The translations under genes and the position numbers were made by a program. The notes under the pieces are model-generated. The model was not told the origin of the DNA and ran no database searches. It saw nothing but the letters and a program-made list of their open reading frames with translations. Positions 27,224-36,966 of a stretch of 64,000 nt of DNA are shown here, one piece after another. The stretch covers positions 2,232,001 through 2,296,000 of the forward strand of contig CAWHEG010000031.1 in NCBI GenBank assembly GCA_963828405.1, read 5' to 3'. Position 1 is the first letter of the stretch; every line of letters begins with the position of its first letter. The DNA is from JANMJD01 sp963828405. GTDB lineage: Bacteria; Actinomycetota; Acidimicrobiia; Acidimicrobiales; Ilumatobacteraceae.

Positions 27224-27733
27224 ATGCGGCTGCTGTTCCAACGCCCGGTCATCCGGTTGGCCGTCATCGGCCTGGTCGTGCTGACGGTGCAAACCACGCT
27301 GTGCGTGGAGATGCGCCCGTTCGGGGTGGTCGTCGACCTGATGCTCGGTTTCGCCGTCGTCACCGGGATCTGCGCCGGGGCCGAGGCCGGCGTCCTGGCC
27401 GGGTTCGTCTTCGGTACCGCCGTCGATCTGCTGCTCACCACCCCCTTCGGGTTGAGCGCCCTGGCGTACGGCCTCGCCGCGTTCGTGATGGGAGTGATCA
27501 AGTCGTCGATCACCGTCGGCCACGTCTGGTGGCTGACCGCGTCGCTCACCCTGGTCGGGACGGCGCTCGGGGTCGCCATCTACATCGTCGGCGGCACGCT
27601 GGTCGGGGAACGGGGCTGGATCCGCCCGGCGATGATCACCGAGATCCTCGTCACGGCCGGTATCGCCGCACTGATCTCACCGCTCGCCGTGCGCACCCAG
27701 CGCTGGGCCCTGCGCGTGGCGCGCGACAAATGA
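27224..27733 (+). CDS. mreD: Rod shape-determining protein MreD
   Basis: The 169-residue integral membrane protein has five or six hydrophobic segments (LAVIGLVVLTVQTTL, MLGFAVVTGICAG, GVLAGFVFGTAVDLLL, and others) and the characteristic GxxxGFxxDL pattern (AGFVFGTAVDLL) followed by PFGLSALAY. It starts 4 bp after mreC. It is thought to link MreB and MreC with the wall synthases encoded next. Confidence 0.9.
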   Translation: MRLLFQRPVIRLAVIGLVVLTVQTTLCVEMRPFGVVVDLMLGFAVVTGICAGAEAGVLAGFVFGTAVDLLLTTPFGLSALAYGLAAFVMGVIKSSITVGHVWWLTASLTLVGTALGVAIYIVGGTLVGERGWIRPAMITEILVTAGIAALISPLAVRTQRWALRVARDK

Positions 27734-27796
27734 GCCGGGACGTGACTTCGGGCCCGGCGGCGTCCGAACCGCCGACGGGCAGGGCAGACTCGCGTC

Positions 27797-30055
27797 ATGG
27801 CCGGTGACACCCGGGGGGTACGCCTCGGTCTGCTGGGGGTGGTCGCCCTCGTCCTGATGGGCGTGCTCGGCACGCGCCTGTGGTTCCTGCAGGTGGTCGA
27901 TGCCGAATCGATCGCCGAGCAGGTACAGGTCACGCGGACCAAGGAGGTGAACCTGCCCCCCGAGCGCGGGCGCATCTTCGACGCCAAGGGCCGCATCCTC
28001 GCCGACAACGAACGCGTGCTCACGGTGGTGATCGACCAGGATGTGATCCGCTCCCGGAGATCGAGCCGCCTCGTGCTCTTCGGACGTCTCGCCGGCGCCT
28101 TGAAGACGACCGACACGGCGCTCGAGATCCGCTACTGCGGCGCCGACCCCGACAACGCCGACATCCCCGACCCGGACTGCCGCGGCGGCCTGTTCAACCC
28201 CTACCTGCCGTTCCCGGCGGCCGACGACGTCGACGAGGCGACCGCCCTCTACCTGCGGGAACGGATCGAGGACTATCCCGGCGTCAACGTCCAGGAGGGC
28301 TGGCGGCGCAAGTACCTCTACGCCCCGACGGCCAGCCAGATCATCGGCTATCTCGGGCGCGTTCCCGAGGACGACCCGAAGACCACCGACGTCAACGAGA
28401 CCAAGGAGTACACGAAGCTCGGTTACTCGCTCAACGATCTCGTCGGCTCGGCGGGGATCGAGCGGCAGTTCGAGACCGAGCTGCGCGGCACCCCCGGGCA
28501 TGCCGCGTTCGAGATCGACGCTCGGGGCAACGTGCTCAAGACCCTCAGCCGGACCGAGCCCGTTCCCGGCAAGGACGTGCAGCTGACGATCGACCTCGAG
28601 CAGCAGATGTTCGCCGAGCAGACCCTCGAGACGATGCTGCGCCGATCACGTTCGGTGTCGCCGTATCTCGACAAGCAGGACTTCCGGCACTACACGACGT
28701 TCTACAAGGCGCCGGCGGGCTCGGTCGTCGTCGAGAAGCACGGCACGGGTGAGATCGTCGCCATGGCCAGCTACCCGACCTTCGACAACCGCTGGTTCTC
28801 TGCGGGCATCTCGGCCAAGAAGTTCAAGCAGCTCTTCCCACCCGACTACGACCGGAACCCCGACACCTTCCCGAGCCCGCTCGTCAACCGGGCGATTCAG
28901 GGGCGTTACAACGTCGGATCGACGTTCAAGCCGTTCACCGCCTATGCGGCGCTGCACACCGGGTTCGTCCAGCCCGATGACCTCTACGAGGATCGGGGCA
29001 CCTACGAGCTGCTCACCGATGCCTGCATCAGGAAGCTGATCTCGAAGTGCAAGTTCAAGAACGCGTTCAACTTCGTCACCGGCGCGCCGACGACCTACGG
29101 CGAGATCAACGTCTCACAGGCCCTGGCCATCTCGTCGGACACGTTCTTCTACCGCATCGGGGCCGAGCTGTTCCTCGCCTATCCGGACGCCCCGGTGCTG
29201 CAGAACAACTACCGGCTCTTCGGATTCGGCGAGAAGACGGGTATCGACCTGCCGTTCGAGTACCGGGGCATCGTCCCCGATGCAGCGACCAAGAAGCGCC
29301 TCGCCGCGCAGAAGGCGATCACCGCCGAGGAGGGGAAGGGCTTCTACGTCGGCGATGCCATCCAGATGGCCATCGGCCAGGGTCTCAACGCCGTCACCCC
29401 GCTGCAACTGACCAACGCCTATGCAACGCTCGCCAACGGGGGTTTCCTGCTCCGACCGCTGATCGTCAAGGCGATCTACCCCCCCGGCGTGCCCGACGAT
29501 CCGGCCGTGTCCGGCTACGCCAACCTCGCCGCCCGGACGCCCGAGAAGGTCTTCCTCACCGAACCCAAGGGCTACCTCGACGACGCCGCGCCGCTGCTGT
29601 CGATCGTTCCCGGCCTCACCTGTGTCGTCGTCTTCGTTCCCAAGGACCCATGCGCGTTCGTCAACGGCCACCAACCGACGGGGCAGAAGACGTTCCTCGG
29701 GTTCCCGTTCGACCAGATCCCGATGGCGGGCAAGACCGGTACGGCTCAGGGACTGAACAACGCCCCCGAGAACGACTCGTCGGTGTTCGTGGGGTTCCAG
29801 ACCGGCGAGAACGGCGCCTCGGGGTACACCATCGGCGCCTATCTCGAGAAGGCCGGGTACGGCAAGCGGGCCGCCGCGCCCGTGGTGCGCTGCCTGATGC
29901 TGGCCGTCAACGGCCTCTACGAGCTCGACAAGCCGGTGTTGTCGGACGTGCTCAACATCCGCTCGCCGTACGCCGCCCCACCCCAGCACATGCCCAGTGA
30001 GCAGTGTCTCGACGACGCCGCCCGGGCCGACGAGAACGATCGGCGGGAGCGGTGA
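27797..30055 (+). CDS. mrdA: Penicillin-binding protein 2 (elongation transpeptidase)
   Basis: The 752-residue class B PBP crosslinks peptidoglycan during elongation. It has an N-terminal membrane anchor (LGVVALVLMGVLGTRL), a dimerisation domain with ERGRIFDAKGRILADN, and the transpeptidase domain with the SxxK Ser375 (NVGSTFKPF), SSD near 446 in place of SxN, and KTG at 646-648 (MAGKTGTAQG). It is longer than the usual 600-650 residues because of insertions around 620-640, where a CVVVFVPKDPC pair of cysteines could form a disulfide. The stop overlaps the rodA start (GTGA). Confidence 0.93.
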   Translation: MAGDTRGVRLGLLGVVALVLMGVLGTRLWFLQVVDAESIAEQVQVTRTKEVNLPPERGRIFDAKGRILADNERVLTVVIDQDVIRSRRSSRLVLFGRLAGALKTTDTALEIRYCGADPDNADIPDPDCRGGLFNPYLPFPAADDVDEATALYLRERIEDYPGVNVQEGWRRKYLYAPTASQIIGYLGRVPEDDPKTTDVNETKEYTKLGYSLNDLVGSAGIERQFETELRGTPGHAAFEIDARGNVLKTLSRTEPVPGKDVQLTIDLEQQMFAEQTLETMLRRSRSVSPYLDKQDFRHYTTFYKAPAGSVVVEKHGTGEIVAMASYPTFDNRWFSAGISAKKFKQLFPPDYDRNPDTFPSPLVNRAIQGRYNVGSTFKPFTAYAALHTGFVQPDDLYEDRGTYELLTDACIRKLISKCKFKNAFNFVTGAPTTYGEINVSQALAISSDTFFYRIGAELFLAYPDAPVLQNNYRLFGFGEKTGIDLPFEYRGIVPDAATKKRLAAQKAITAEEGKGFYVGDAIQMAIGQGLNAVTPLQLTNAYATLANGGFLLRPLIVKAIYPPGVPDDPAVSGYANLAARTPEKVFLTEPKGYLDDAAPLLSIVPGLTCVVVFVPKDPCAFVNGHQPTGQKTFLGFPFDQIPMAGKTGTAQGLNNAPENDSSVFVGFQTGENGASGYTIGAYLEKAGYGKRAAAPVVRCLMLAVNGLYELDKPVLSDVLNIRSPYAAPPQHMPSEQCLDDAARADENDRRER

Positions 30056-31230
30056 GCCTGACCTTCGTCCCCGGGAGCCGGGGCCTGGGCAACATCAACA
30101 GGAGCCCGAGCGAGCCCTGGCGCAACCTCGACTGGATCCTGCTCGTGCCGACCTACGCCATCGCCGGCGTCGGGTTGCTCGCCATCTACTCGGCCTCCGC
30201 GCCGATCCAGCTGCGCACGCCGGGGGGCGACCCCTACCTGTTCACCCAGCGTCAGCTCATCTTCCTGATCGCCGGCACCGGCGTGATGGCGCTGGTGATG
30301 TCGGTCGACTACGGCTGGATCAAGGAACGGGCGAGCGCTCTGTACATGGGCACGATCCTGTCCCTCGTCGCCGTGCAGATCGTCGGGACCGGACCGCCCG
30401 GCTCGGGAGCCAACGCCTGGTTCGATTTCGGCCCCGTGCTCGTTCAGCCGTCGGAGTTCGCCAAGGTCACCGTGCTCGTCCTCATCGCCGGCTACCTGTC
30501 CGAGGAACGCGAGGGCGAGCTGAGCTACCCGAGGTTCATCAACGGGTTGTTGCTCGTCGGCATCCCCGTCGTGCTGATCCTGATCCAGCCCGACTTCGGT
30601 ACCGCCTCGGTGCTCATCGCTCTGGCGATGGGCGTACTGCTCGTCGCCGGTGCCAGCATGCGCTACGTCGCCTTCATCAGCATCCTGGCCGTGGCCACGA
30701 TCGGGGCGCTGATCGCCTCGGAGTTCGTGCGCCCCTACCAGGTCGACCGCCTGACCTCGTTCGTCAAGCAGGACGCCGCCAGCGACCCGGCGACCCGTGA
30801 CCTCGTCCGTCAGGTGACGTTCTCCAAGCGCGCCATCGCCACCGGCGGCCTCACCGGCAAGGGCTACCTGCGGGGTCCGCTGACCAATGGCCGGTTCATC
30901 CCGGTGCAGTACACCGACTTCGTGTTCTCTGCCATCGCCGAGCAGTTCGGCCTCCTCGGAACGATCGTGCTGCTGCTGCTGTACTTCTTCGTGCTGTTCA
31001 GGATCTGGCGGATCGCCCGGCTCGCCCGCGACGACATGGGTCTGTACATCTGCGCCGGCGTGATGACGATGATCGTCTGGCACGTGTTCGAGAACATGGG
31101 GATGACGATGGGGATCATGCCGGTCACGGGCATCCCGCTCCCGCTCGTGTCATACGGTGGCTCGTCCACGGTGGCCTTCCTGATGATGCTCGGGCTGGTC
31201 GAGAACGTCCACATGCGCCGCATGCGTTGA
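30052..31230 (+). CDS. rodA: Peptidoglycan glycosyltransferase RodA (SEDS family)
   Basis: The 392-residue polytopic protein of the RodA/FtsW family polymerises lipid II with PBP2. It has about ten membrane segments, the SEDS signatures FGPVLVQPSEFAKVTVL and LIQPDFGTASVL, and the C-terminal MPVTGIPLPLVSYGGSS. The GTG at 30052 is chosen because it overlaps the mrdA stop. An upstream ATG at 30004 would lie well inside mrdA. Confidence 0.93.
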   Translation: MSLTFVPGSRGLGNINRSPSEPWRNLDWILLVPTYAIAGVGLLAIYSASAPIQLRTPGGDPYLFTQRQLIFLIAGTGVMALVMSVDYGWIKERASALYMGTILSLVAVQIVGTGPPGSGANAWFDFGPVLVQPSEFAKVTVLVLIAGYLSEEREGELSYPRFINGLLLVGIPVVLILIQPDFGTASVLIALAMGVLLVAGASMRYVAFISILAVATIGALIASEFVRPYQVDRLTSFVKQDAASDPATRDLVRQVTFSKRAIATGGLTGKGYLRGPLTNGRFIPVQYTDFVFSAIAEQFGLLGTIVLLLLYFFVLFRIWRIARLARDDMGLYICAGVMTMIVWHVFENMGMTMGIMPVTGIPLPLVSYGGSSTVAFLMMLGLVENVHMRRMR

Positions 31231-31267
31231 CCCGGGACCTGATCCGGTTTCGGCAGGCCCGGCGGGG

Positions 31268-31273
31268 TAGAAT
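31268..31273 (+). promoter_or_regulatory. TANNNT -10 box (leaderless type) of the radical SAM gene
   Basis: TAGAAT ends 9 nt before the ATG at 31283, with no ribosome-binding site. Confidence 0.55.
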
Positions 31274-31282
31274 CCACCGGTC

Positions 31283-33301
31283 ATGTCAACCGTGAACGCA
31301 GCGTCCCTGTGGTCGCGGCTCGAACCGCTCCTGGCCCGGGTGCAAAAGCCCGCCCGCTACATCGGTTGTGAGGATGGCGCAGCGACGCCGATCCACGGCG
31401 CCGGCAAGGTCGCCTGGCTGCTCGCCTATCCCGACACGTATGAAGTGGGTCTCCCCAACCAGGGTCTCCAGATCCTCTACGAGATCCTCAACGAGCGTGA
31501 CGACGCCGTCGCCGAGCGCACCTACGCGCCGTGGCTCGACCTCGAACCACTGCTCAGGGCACACAAGGTGCCGCTGTTCTCGGTCGACACCCACTTGCCG
31601 GCCGGCGAGTTCGACATCATCGCCTTCAACCTCTCCGCCGAACTGGTCTTCACCAACCTGCTCAACATGGTCGACCTCGCCGGCGTGCCGGTGCGCGCCG
31701 CCGACCGCCGCCCGGAACACCCGCTGGTGATCATCGGCGGCCACGCCGCGTTCAACCCCGAGCCGCTCGCCGACTTCATCGACGCGGCCGTGCTGGGCGA
31801 GGGCGAGGAGGTGATCGGCGACATCACCGAGGTGATCGGCGAATGGAAACGGTCAGGGCGCACCGAAGGTTCCCGACTGGCCGTCCACCGGGCGCTGGCC
31901 CGCATCCCCGGGGTCTACGTGCCCTCGCTGTACGACGTCGAGTACGACGGCCGGCGGATCGCCTCGGTGACCCCGAAGTACCCCGACGTGCCGGCCACCG
32001 TCGTCAAGCGCACGATCAGCGACCTGGGAAGATGGCCGTACCCGAAGAGCCCGTTGGCTCCGCTCACCGAGGTCGTTCACGACCGGCTGGCCGTCGAGGT
32101 GTTCCGTGGGTGCACCCGAGGCTGCCGGTTCTGCCAGGCCGGGATGATCACCCGGCCGGTGCGCGAACGACCCGCCGAGCAGATCCGCACGATGATCGGC
32201 AACGGCCTGCGTTCGACGGGCTACGACGAGGTCAGCCTCACCTCGCTGTCGACCGCCGACTTCTCGGGGATCGAGCAACTCGTCGGCGACATCGTCGATG
32301 ACCCGACGTCGTGCGGCCAGACCAGCGTGAGCCTGCCGTCCCTGCGGGTCGACGCCTTCACGGTCGGGGTCGCCGCCGGCGTGGCCAACGGCCGGCGCAG
32401 CGGTCTGACCTTCGCTCCCGAGGCCGGTACCTGGCGGTTGCGCACGGTGATCAACAAGCTGATCACCGAGGAGGACCTCTACGGCGCCGTCGAGTCGGCG
32501 TTCGGCCAGGGTTGGACGCGCACCAAGCTCTACTTCCTGACCGGGCTGCCCACCGAACAGGATGTCGACACCCTCGGAATCGCCGACTTGGCGGCCAACT
32601 GCACGCGGATCGGCCGCCGCCACACCAACCGGGCGTCGGTCACGGTCAGCCTGGGGGGGTTCGTGCCCAAGCCCCACACGCCGTTCCAGTGGTTCGGCCA
32701 GAACACCGTCGGCGAGCTGCGCCGCAAGGTGCAGCTCGTGCGGGACGCCACGTATCGGACCAAGGGTGTCACGGTGAAGTGGCACGATCCCCGGGCGGCG
32801 TTGGCCGAGGGCCTGGCCAGCCGGGGTGACCGCCGCATCGGCGCGGTGATCGAGCGGGTGTGGCGGATGGGCGGCATCTTCCAGGAGTGGACCGAGTGCT
32901 TCGACCTGCGCCGGTGGGAGGAGGCGATGGCCGCCGAGGGGCTGTCGATCGAGTGGTACACGTCGCGCCATCGTGACGAGGCCGAGGTACTCCCTTGGGA
33001 TCACCTCAGTGCCGGTCTGCACAAGGACTTCCTGTGGCAGGACTGGCAGGCGGCACTCGCTCACAGCGGTGTCGAGGATTGCCGTTGGACACCGTGCTAC
33101 GACTGCGGTGTGTGCACCGGTCACGGCCTCGAACACGTCGTCGCCTCGCCGATCCCGCCGGCCGGGGGCAGTCAGGGCACCGGTCAGGACCTGGCCAGGG
33201 GCGGGGAACTGCCCGAGCCGGTGCAGGTCGTCCTCGGACGCCGACCGGCGCCCATCGAAGCCGCAGACCGGCGCCTCGAACCCGTCGAGGTGCCGGCGTG
33301 A
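31283..33301 (+). CDS. B12-binding-type radical SAM protein (TIGR03960 family)
   Basis: The 672-residue protein starts with a cobalamin-binding-like Rossmann region (YPDTYEVGLPNQGLQILYEI; VIIGGHAAFNPEPLADFIDAAVLGEGEE) and continues with the radical SAM domain, whose cluster cysteines are Cys277, Cys281 and Cys284 in CTRGCRFCQAG. The C-terminal half has PEAGTWRLR and YFLTGLPTEQD, and the end a CYDCGVCTGHG cysteine motif. This family is always found with the DUF2344 partner encoded immediately downstream, and in many bacteria the pair lies beside rne and rplU, as here. The substrate is unknown; an RNA- or ribosome-linked role is inferred only from gene context. Confidence 0.88.
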   Translation: MSTVNAASLWSRLEPLLARVQKPARYIGCEDGAATPIHGAGKVAWLLAYPDTYEVGLPNQGLQILYEILNERDDAVAERTYAPWLDLEPLLRAHKVPLFSVDTHLPAGEFDIIAFNLSAELVFTNLLNMVDLAGVPVRAADRRPEHPLVIIGGHAAFNPEPLADFIDAAVLGEGEEVIGDITEVIGEWKRSGRTEGSRLAVHRALARIPGVYVPSLYDVEYDGRRIASVTPKYPDVPATVVKRTISDLGRWPYPKSPLAPLTEVVHDRLAVEVFRGCTRGCRFCQAGMITRPVRERPAEQIRTMIGNGLRSTGYDEVSLTSLSTADFSGIEQLVGDIVDDPTSCGQTSVSLPSLRVDAFTVGVAAGVANGRRSGLTFAPEAGTWRLRTVINKLITEEDLYGAVESAFGQGWTRTKLYFLTGLPTEQDVDTLGIADLAANCTRIGRRHTNRASVTVSLGGFVPKPHTPFQWFGQNTVGELRRKVQLVRDATYRTKGVTVKWHDPRAALAEGLASRGDRRIGAVIERVWRMGGIFQEWTECFDLRRWEEAMAAEGLSIEWYTSRHRDEAEVLPWDHLSAGLHKDFLWQDWQAALAHSGVEDCRWTPCYDCGVCTGHGLEHVVASPIPPAGGSQGTGQDLARGGELPEPVQVVLGRRPAPIEAADRRLEPVEVPA

Positions 33302-34017
33302 TGCGGGCCCGGGTCCGGTTCACCAAACTGGGCAAGGTGCGTTTCACGAGCCACCGGGACCTCGCCCGGGTCGTCGAACGGGCGCTGCGCAAGGCGCAGA
33401 TCCCGGTAGCCCACTCGGAGGGGTTCACGCCGCGACCGAAGATCGCCTTCGGGCTGGCCCTTCCCGTCGGTGCCGAATCACTCGGCGAGTACTTCGATGC
33501 CGAGTTGGTCGATCGCTGGGATCCGGCGGAGCTCGCCAGCCGGTTGAACGCCGCGTTGCCCCCCGGGTTCAGCGTGGTCGGCGTCGAGGAGGTGAGCCGC
33601 GCCGACATCTCCCTCCAGGAGGACGTCGCGGCCTGCTCGTGGATGATCGAGCTGCGGGGCATCGCTCCCGGGGCGGCCGCCGAGGCGGTCGGGCGGACCC
33701 TGGGTGCACCGACCCTCGTGCTCGAGCGCTCGCGCAAGGGTGAGAGCCGGCTCGACGACGTTCGTCCGGCAATCGAGTCGTTGAGCGTGACGGATGGACA
33801 GCCCGTCGCGCTGGTCGCCACATTGGCCACCCGGCCGCGTGGTTTGCGTCCGAATGAGCTGCTCATGGTGTGTTTCCCCGATGCCGATCCGATCGATGTG
33901 GCCGGCCGGGTACTGAGAACGAATCAATGGATCGAGCGCGACGGCGCGCGGCGGGAAGTCCTCCCGCTGCCGGACGCCGACGTGCCTACGCCGAGCACCC
34001 TGGTGGTCGGCGTATGA
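33301..34017 (+). CDS. Radical SAM-associated protein (DUF2344/TIGR03936)
   Basis: The 238-residue protein begins with the family signature RVRFTKLGKVRFTSHRDLARV and HSEGFTPRPKIAFGLALPVG. It contains the ESLGEYFDAEL segment. The ATG overlaps the stop of the radical SAM gene by one base (TGATG), so the two are translationally coupled. In some bacteria the two domains are fused. The biochemical function is unknown. Confidence 0.9.
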   Translation: MRARVRFTKLGKVRFTSHRDLARVVERALRKAQIPVAHSEGFTPRPKIAFGLALPVGAESLGEYFDAELVDRWDPAELASRLNAALPPGFSVVGVEEVSRADISLQEDVAACSWMIELRGIAPGAAAEAVGRTLGAPTLVLERSRKGESRLDDVRPAIESLSVTDGQPVALVATLATRPRGLRPNELLMVCFPDADPIDVAGRVLRTNQWIERDGARREVLPLPDADVPTPSTLVVGV

Positions 34018-34032
34018 GAAAGGAACGCCTGG

Positions 34033-36198
34033 ATGGACGAGATGCTCCACCCCCCCACGACCCCCGACGAGCCTGCCGGCCACCGACCGGCGGCGACGAA
34101 CGACGGCGCTGACGGCCCGGTCCGGCCCGACGTCCCGGCCGCAGGTGCTGTCGACGACGCCACCTACTCGGGCGACCCCCAACCGAACCGGAGGCGTCGG
34201 CACGGTTCGCGTGGCGGTCGCGGACGGGTCCGTGTCGCCGGCGAGGCCGTCGACGGAGCCGACTCCGACGAACGCGATCCGCCCGACGACCGGCCCGAGG
34301 GCACCAACGGGGCGCAGGCGCGCACCCCCGTCGGCCGTGCCGGCGCCGTGCCTGACGTCGCGCCCGACGCCGATGACACCAAGCGTGGCGTGACCCCGAG
34401 GCCACCACGAGGTCCGCGTCCACCGGCGGCGACGGACGACACCACGAGCGAGGTTCCGGTCGAGACGGCCACCTCGACCTCGGTCGGGTCCACGGGCGCG
34501 GCCGACAAGTCGGCAGACGTCGAACTCCCCGAGCGTGCCGCAGAGGGCCGTCCGCGCGACGTCCAGGCCGCCACAGCCGCGCTCGTGCCCCACCGGCCGC
34601 GTATCGGCGATACCCGCCCCGCGCCCCCGGTGCAGGTGGCGTCCGCCCCGCCCGGCGACGCCCCACGCGCCGTACGCCAAACCGCCAAGGGCCCGAAGGG
34701 ACCCAAGATCGGTGGTGATAAGCCCCGCGGGGCCGGCGGGCGGGGCCAGGGCGGCGATCAGGCCGCCCTAGCTCCTGCCGGGACTCCCGGCGGGGTGAGC
34801 GCCGACCGCAAGAAGCGCCGCGAGCCGGCCCGTGGCAAGGGGCGGGGACGTCCGGAGGCCACCGTCGACAGCGGCGAGGCGATCGAACGCAAGCGTGGCC
34901 GGGAACGCAACGGTCGGCCGGTGGGCCGCTACCTGATGTGCGTTCAGGCGCGCGACGGCCTCACCCAGGTCGCCGTGCTCGAGGGTCTCAGCCTGATCGA
35001 GCACTACGTGAGCAGGCCGGCGGACGATGTCGCCCAGATCCACGGCAACATCTACCTCGGACGGGTGCAGAACGTGCTGCCCGGGATGGAGGCGGCGTTC
35101 GTCGACATCGCCACCCCGAAGAACGCGGTGCTCTACCGGGGCGACGTGCAGTACGACTCCGAGGACATCGTCGAGCGTTCCGAGAAGCCGAAGATCGAGC
35201 AGATGATCAAGGCGAGACAGCTGATCGTCGCCCAGGTCACCAAGAACCCGATCGGGGCCAAGGGAGCCCGCCTCACCCAGGAGGTCTCCCTCCCCGGGCG
35301 GTTCGTGGTGCTGATCCCCAACTCGCGGACCTATGGCATCTCGAAGCGGCTGCCCGACGACGAGCGCCGCCGTCTGCGGGGGATCCTCGACCGGGTCAAG
35401 CCGGCCGAGCACGGCCTGATCGTGCGCACCGCAGCCGAGGGTGCCTCGGAGGAGGAGCTGCGCGCCGACGTCCTGCGCCTGGCCGAGACCTGGGCCGACA
35501 TCGCCCGGCGGGCAGAGCTCGCCCGCAAGAAGAACCAGCCCAGCCTGCTGTATCGCGAGCCGTCGCTCGAGGTCCGCGTGATCCGCGAGGAGTTCAACGC
35601 CGAGTACCGCGGGATCGTCATCGACGATCAACGGCTGTACGAGGATGTGAAGTCGTACATCCAGGTGATGAACCCCGAGCTCGCCGACCGCGTCGAGTTC
35701 TACGACGCGGCGGCCGAGGGCCTGTCGCTGTTCGAGAAGCAGCATGTCCACGAACAGCTCCACAAGGCGCTCGACCGCAAGGTCTGGCTCCCGTCGGGCG
35801 GTTCGCTGATCATCGAGCACACCGAGGCGTTGACCGTGATCGACGTGAACACGGGGAAGAACGTCGGCACGTCCAACCTCGAGTCGACCGTGTTCCACAA
35901 CAACCTCGAGGCGGCCGAGGAGATCGCCCGCCAGCTGCGGCTGCGGGACATCGGCGGGATCATCGTGATCGACTTCATCGACATGGAGATCCGCGAGAAC
36001 CGACGCAAGGTGGTCGACGCCTTCCGAGCCGCCCTCGGGCGCGACAAGACCCGCACGCAGGTGTTCGACATCTCCGAACTGGGTCTGGTCGAGATGACCC
36101 GCAAGCGCATCGGCGAGGGCATGCTCACCGCCTTCGCCGACGAGTGCACGGTCTGCCAGGGCCGGGGCCTCGTGATCGACCACGCATTGCTCGACTGA
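34033..36198 (+). CDS. rne: Ribonuclease E/G
   Basis: The 721-residue endoribonuclease of mRNA decay and rRNA maturation has, after about 290 residues of low-complexity, Pro/Arg/Gly-rich sequence, the S1/RNase H-like catalytic core: HGNIYLGRVQNVLPGMEAAFVDI, the metal-binding Asp604 in IDVNTGKN and Asp647/Asp650 in DFIDMEIREN, and the zinc-link CTVC at 705-708. As in other actinobacteria the disordered extension is N-terminal rather than C-terminal. The ATG at 34033 is preceded by AAAGGAACG. The core ends 18 residues after the zinc link, so there is no long C-terminal scaffold. Confidence 0.92.
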   Translation: MDEMLHPPTTPDEPAGHRPAATNDGADGPVRPDVPAAGAVDDATYSGDPQPNRRRRHGSRGGRGRVRVAGEAVDGADSDERDPPDDRPEGTNGAQARTPVGRAGAVPDVAPDADDTKRGVTPRPPRGPRPPAATDDTTSEVPVETATSTSVGSTGAADKSADVELPERAAEGRPRDVQAATAALVPHRPRIGDTRPAPPVQVASAPPGDAPRAVRQTAKGPKGPKIGGDKPRGAGGRGQGGDQAALAPAGTPGGVSADRKKRREPARGKGRGRPEATVDSGEAIERKRGRERNGRPVGRYLMCVQARDGLTQVAVLEGLSLIEHYVSRPADDVAQIHGNIYLGRVQNVLPGMEAAFVDIATPKNAVLYRGDVQYDSEDIVERSEKPKIEQMIKARQLIVAQVTKNPIGAKGARLTQEVSLPGRFVVLIPNSRTYGISKRLPDDERRRLRGILDRVKPAEHGLIVRTAAEGASEEELRADVLRLAETWADIARRAELARKKNQPSLLYREPSLEVRVIREEFNAEYRGIVIDDQRLYEDVKSYIQVMNPELADRVEFYDAAAEGLSLFEKQHVHEQLHKALDRKVWLPSGGSLIIEHTEALTVIDVNTGKNVGTSNLESTVFHNNLEAAEEIARQLRLRDIGGIIVIDFIDMEIRENRRKVVDAFRAALGRDKTRTQVFDISELGLVEMTRKRIGEGMLTAFADECTVCQGRGLVIDHALLD

Positions 36199-36253
36199 GC
36201 TCCGCCCCCTCAGGGGTGCTATTGACGATCGGACCGGTTCGCGGCCCGATCGA

Positions 36254-36283
36254 TTGTCGCCGGGGCTCCCCGGCAGATAGGAT
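36254..36283 (+). promoter_or_regulatory. Promoter of rplU-rpmA (leaderless type)
   Basis: TTGTCG (36254-36259), an 18-bp spacer containing a GC-rich hairpin (CCGGGGCTCCCCGG), and TAGGAT (36278-36283), 11 nt before the rplU ATG. Any transcript would have only a few untranslated bases. Confidence 0.5.
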
Positions 36284-36294
36284 CGCAAACCGCT

Positions 36295-36606
36295 ATGTAC
36301 GCAGTAATCGCATCCGGTGGTAAGCAGGCCAGGGTCGCCGAAGGGCAGACCGTCTCCGTCGAGCTCCTCGGGGCCGACGAGGGCGAGGAGGTCAGCTTCA
36401 CCCCGGTGATGCTGGTCGACGGAGACACGGTGCTCGCCACACCCACCCAGCTCGCTGGGGTGCGGGTGACGGGTCGCGTCGTCGGGGAGGTCAAGGGCCC
36501 CAAGATCGACGGCTTCACGTACAAGAGCAAGACCAATCAGCGGCGGCGCTACGGCCACCGCCAGCGCTATACCTCCGTCGAGATCACCTCGATCGTGAAA
36601 GGCTGA
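36295..36606 (+). CDS. rplU: 50S ribosomal protein L21
   Basis: The 103-residue 23S rRNA-binding protein opens with MYAVIASGGKQARVAEGQTV and ends with RRRYGHRQRYTSVEITSIV, the conserved basic RNA-binding C-terminus (family form KRRKxYxxxxGHRQxxT). It is typical in length, precedes rpmA by 3 bp and forms the standard rplU-rpmA unit. Confidence 0.97.
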   Translation: MYAVIASGGKQARVAEGQTVSVELLGADEGEEVSFTPVMLVDGDTVLATPTQLAGVRVTGRVVGEVKGPKIDGFTYKSKTNQRRRYGHRQRYTSVEITSIVKG

Positions 36607-36609
36607 GCC

Positions 36610-36867
36610 ATGTCGAAGACCAAAGGTGGCGGTTCCACCCGCAACGGGCGTGATTCCAACGCCCAGCGCCTCGGAGTGAAGGTGTTCGACGGTACGAACA
36701 TCCACGCCGGAACGATCATCGTGCGCCAGCGGGGAACGAAGTTCCATCCGGGCGACAACGTCGGCCGCGGCGGGGACGACACGTTGTTCGCCCTTGTCGA
36801 CGGTGCGGTGAAGTTCGGTGAGCGTCGCGGCCGCAAGATCGTCGACGTTCTTCCCGTCAACGCCTGA
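36610..36867 (+). CDS. rpmA: 50S ribosomal protein L27
   Basis: The 85-residue protein has the N-terminal SKTKGGGSTRNGRDSNAQRLG that reaches toward the peptidyl-transferase centre, followed by GTIIVRQRGTKFHPGDNVG and GRGGDDTLFALVDGAVKF. It starts directly with the mature-type sequence, with no cleavable extension. A strong intrinsic terminator follows 16 bp after its stop. Confidence 0.97.
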   Translation: MSKTKGGGSTRNGRDSNAQRLGVKVFDGTNIHAGTIIVRQRGTKFHPGDNVGRGGDDTLFALVDGAVKFGERRGRKIVDVLPVNA

Positions 36868-36883
36868 CCGACCTCCAGATCCT

Positions 36884-36924
36884 CGACGGCTGCGCCGGGT
36901 CCTGCCCGGCGCAGCCGTCGTTTT
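36884..36924 (+). terminator. Intrinsic terminator of rplU-rpmA
   Basis: A perfect 15-bp GC-rich stem (36884-36898 with 36906-36920), a 7-nt loop and a TTTT run at 36921-36924. Confidence 0.85.
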
Positions 36925-36966
36925 CGGCAGCGGATGTGGTGGGGCCCCCGTGATGCCCGCCCCGGG

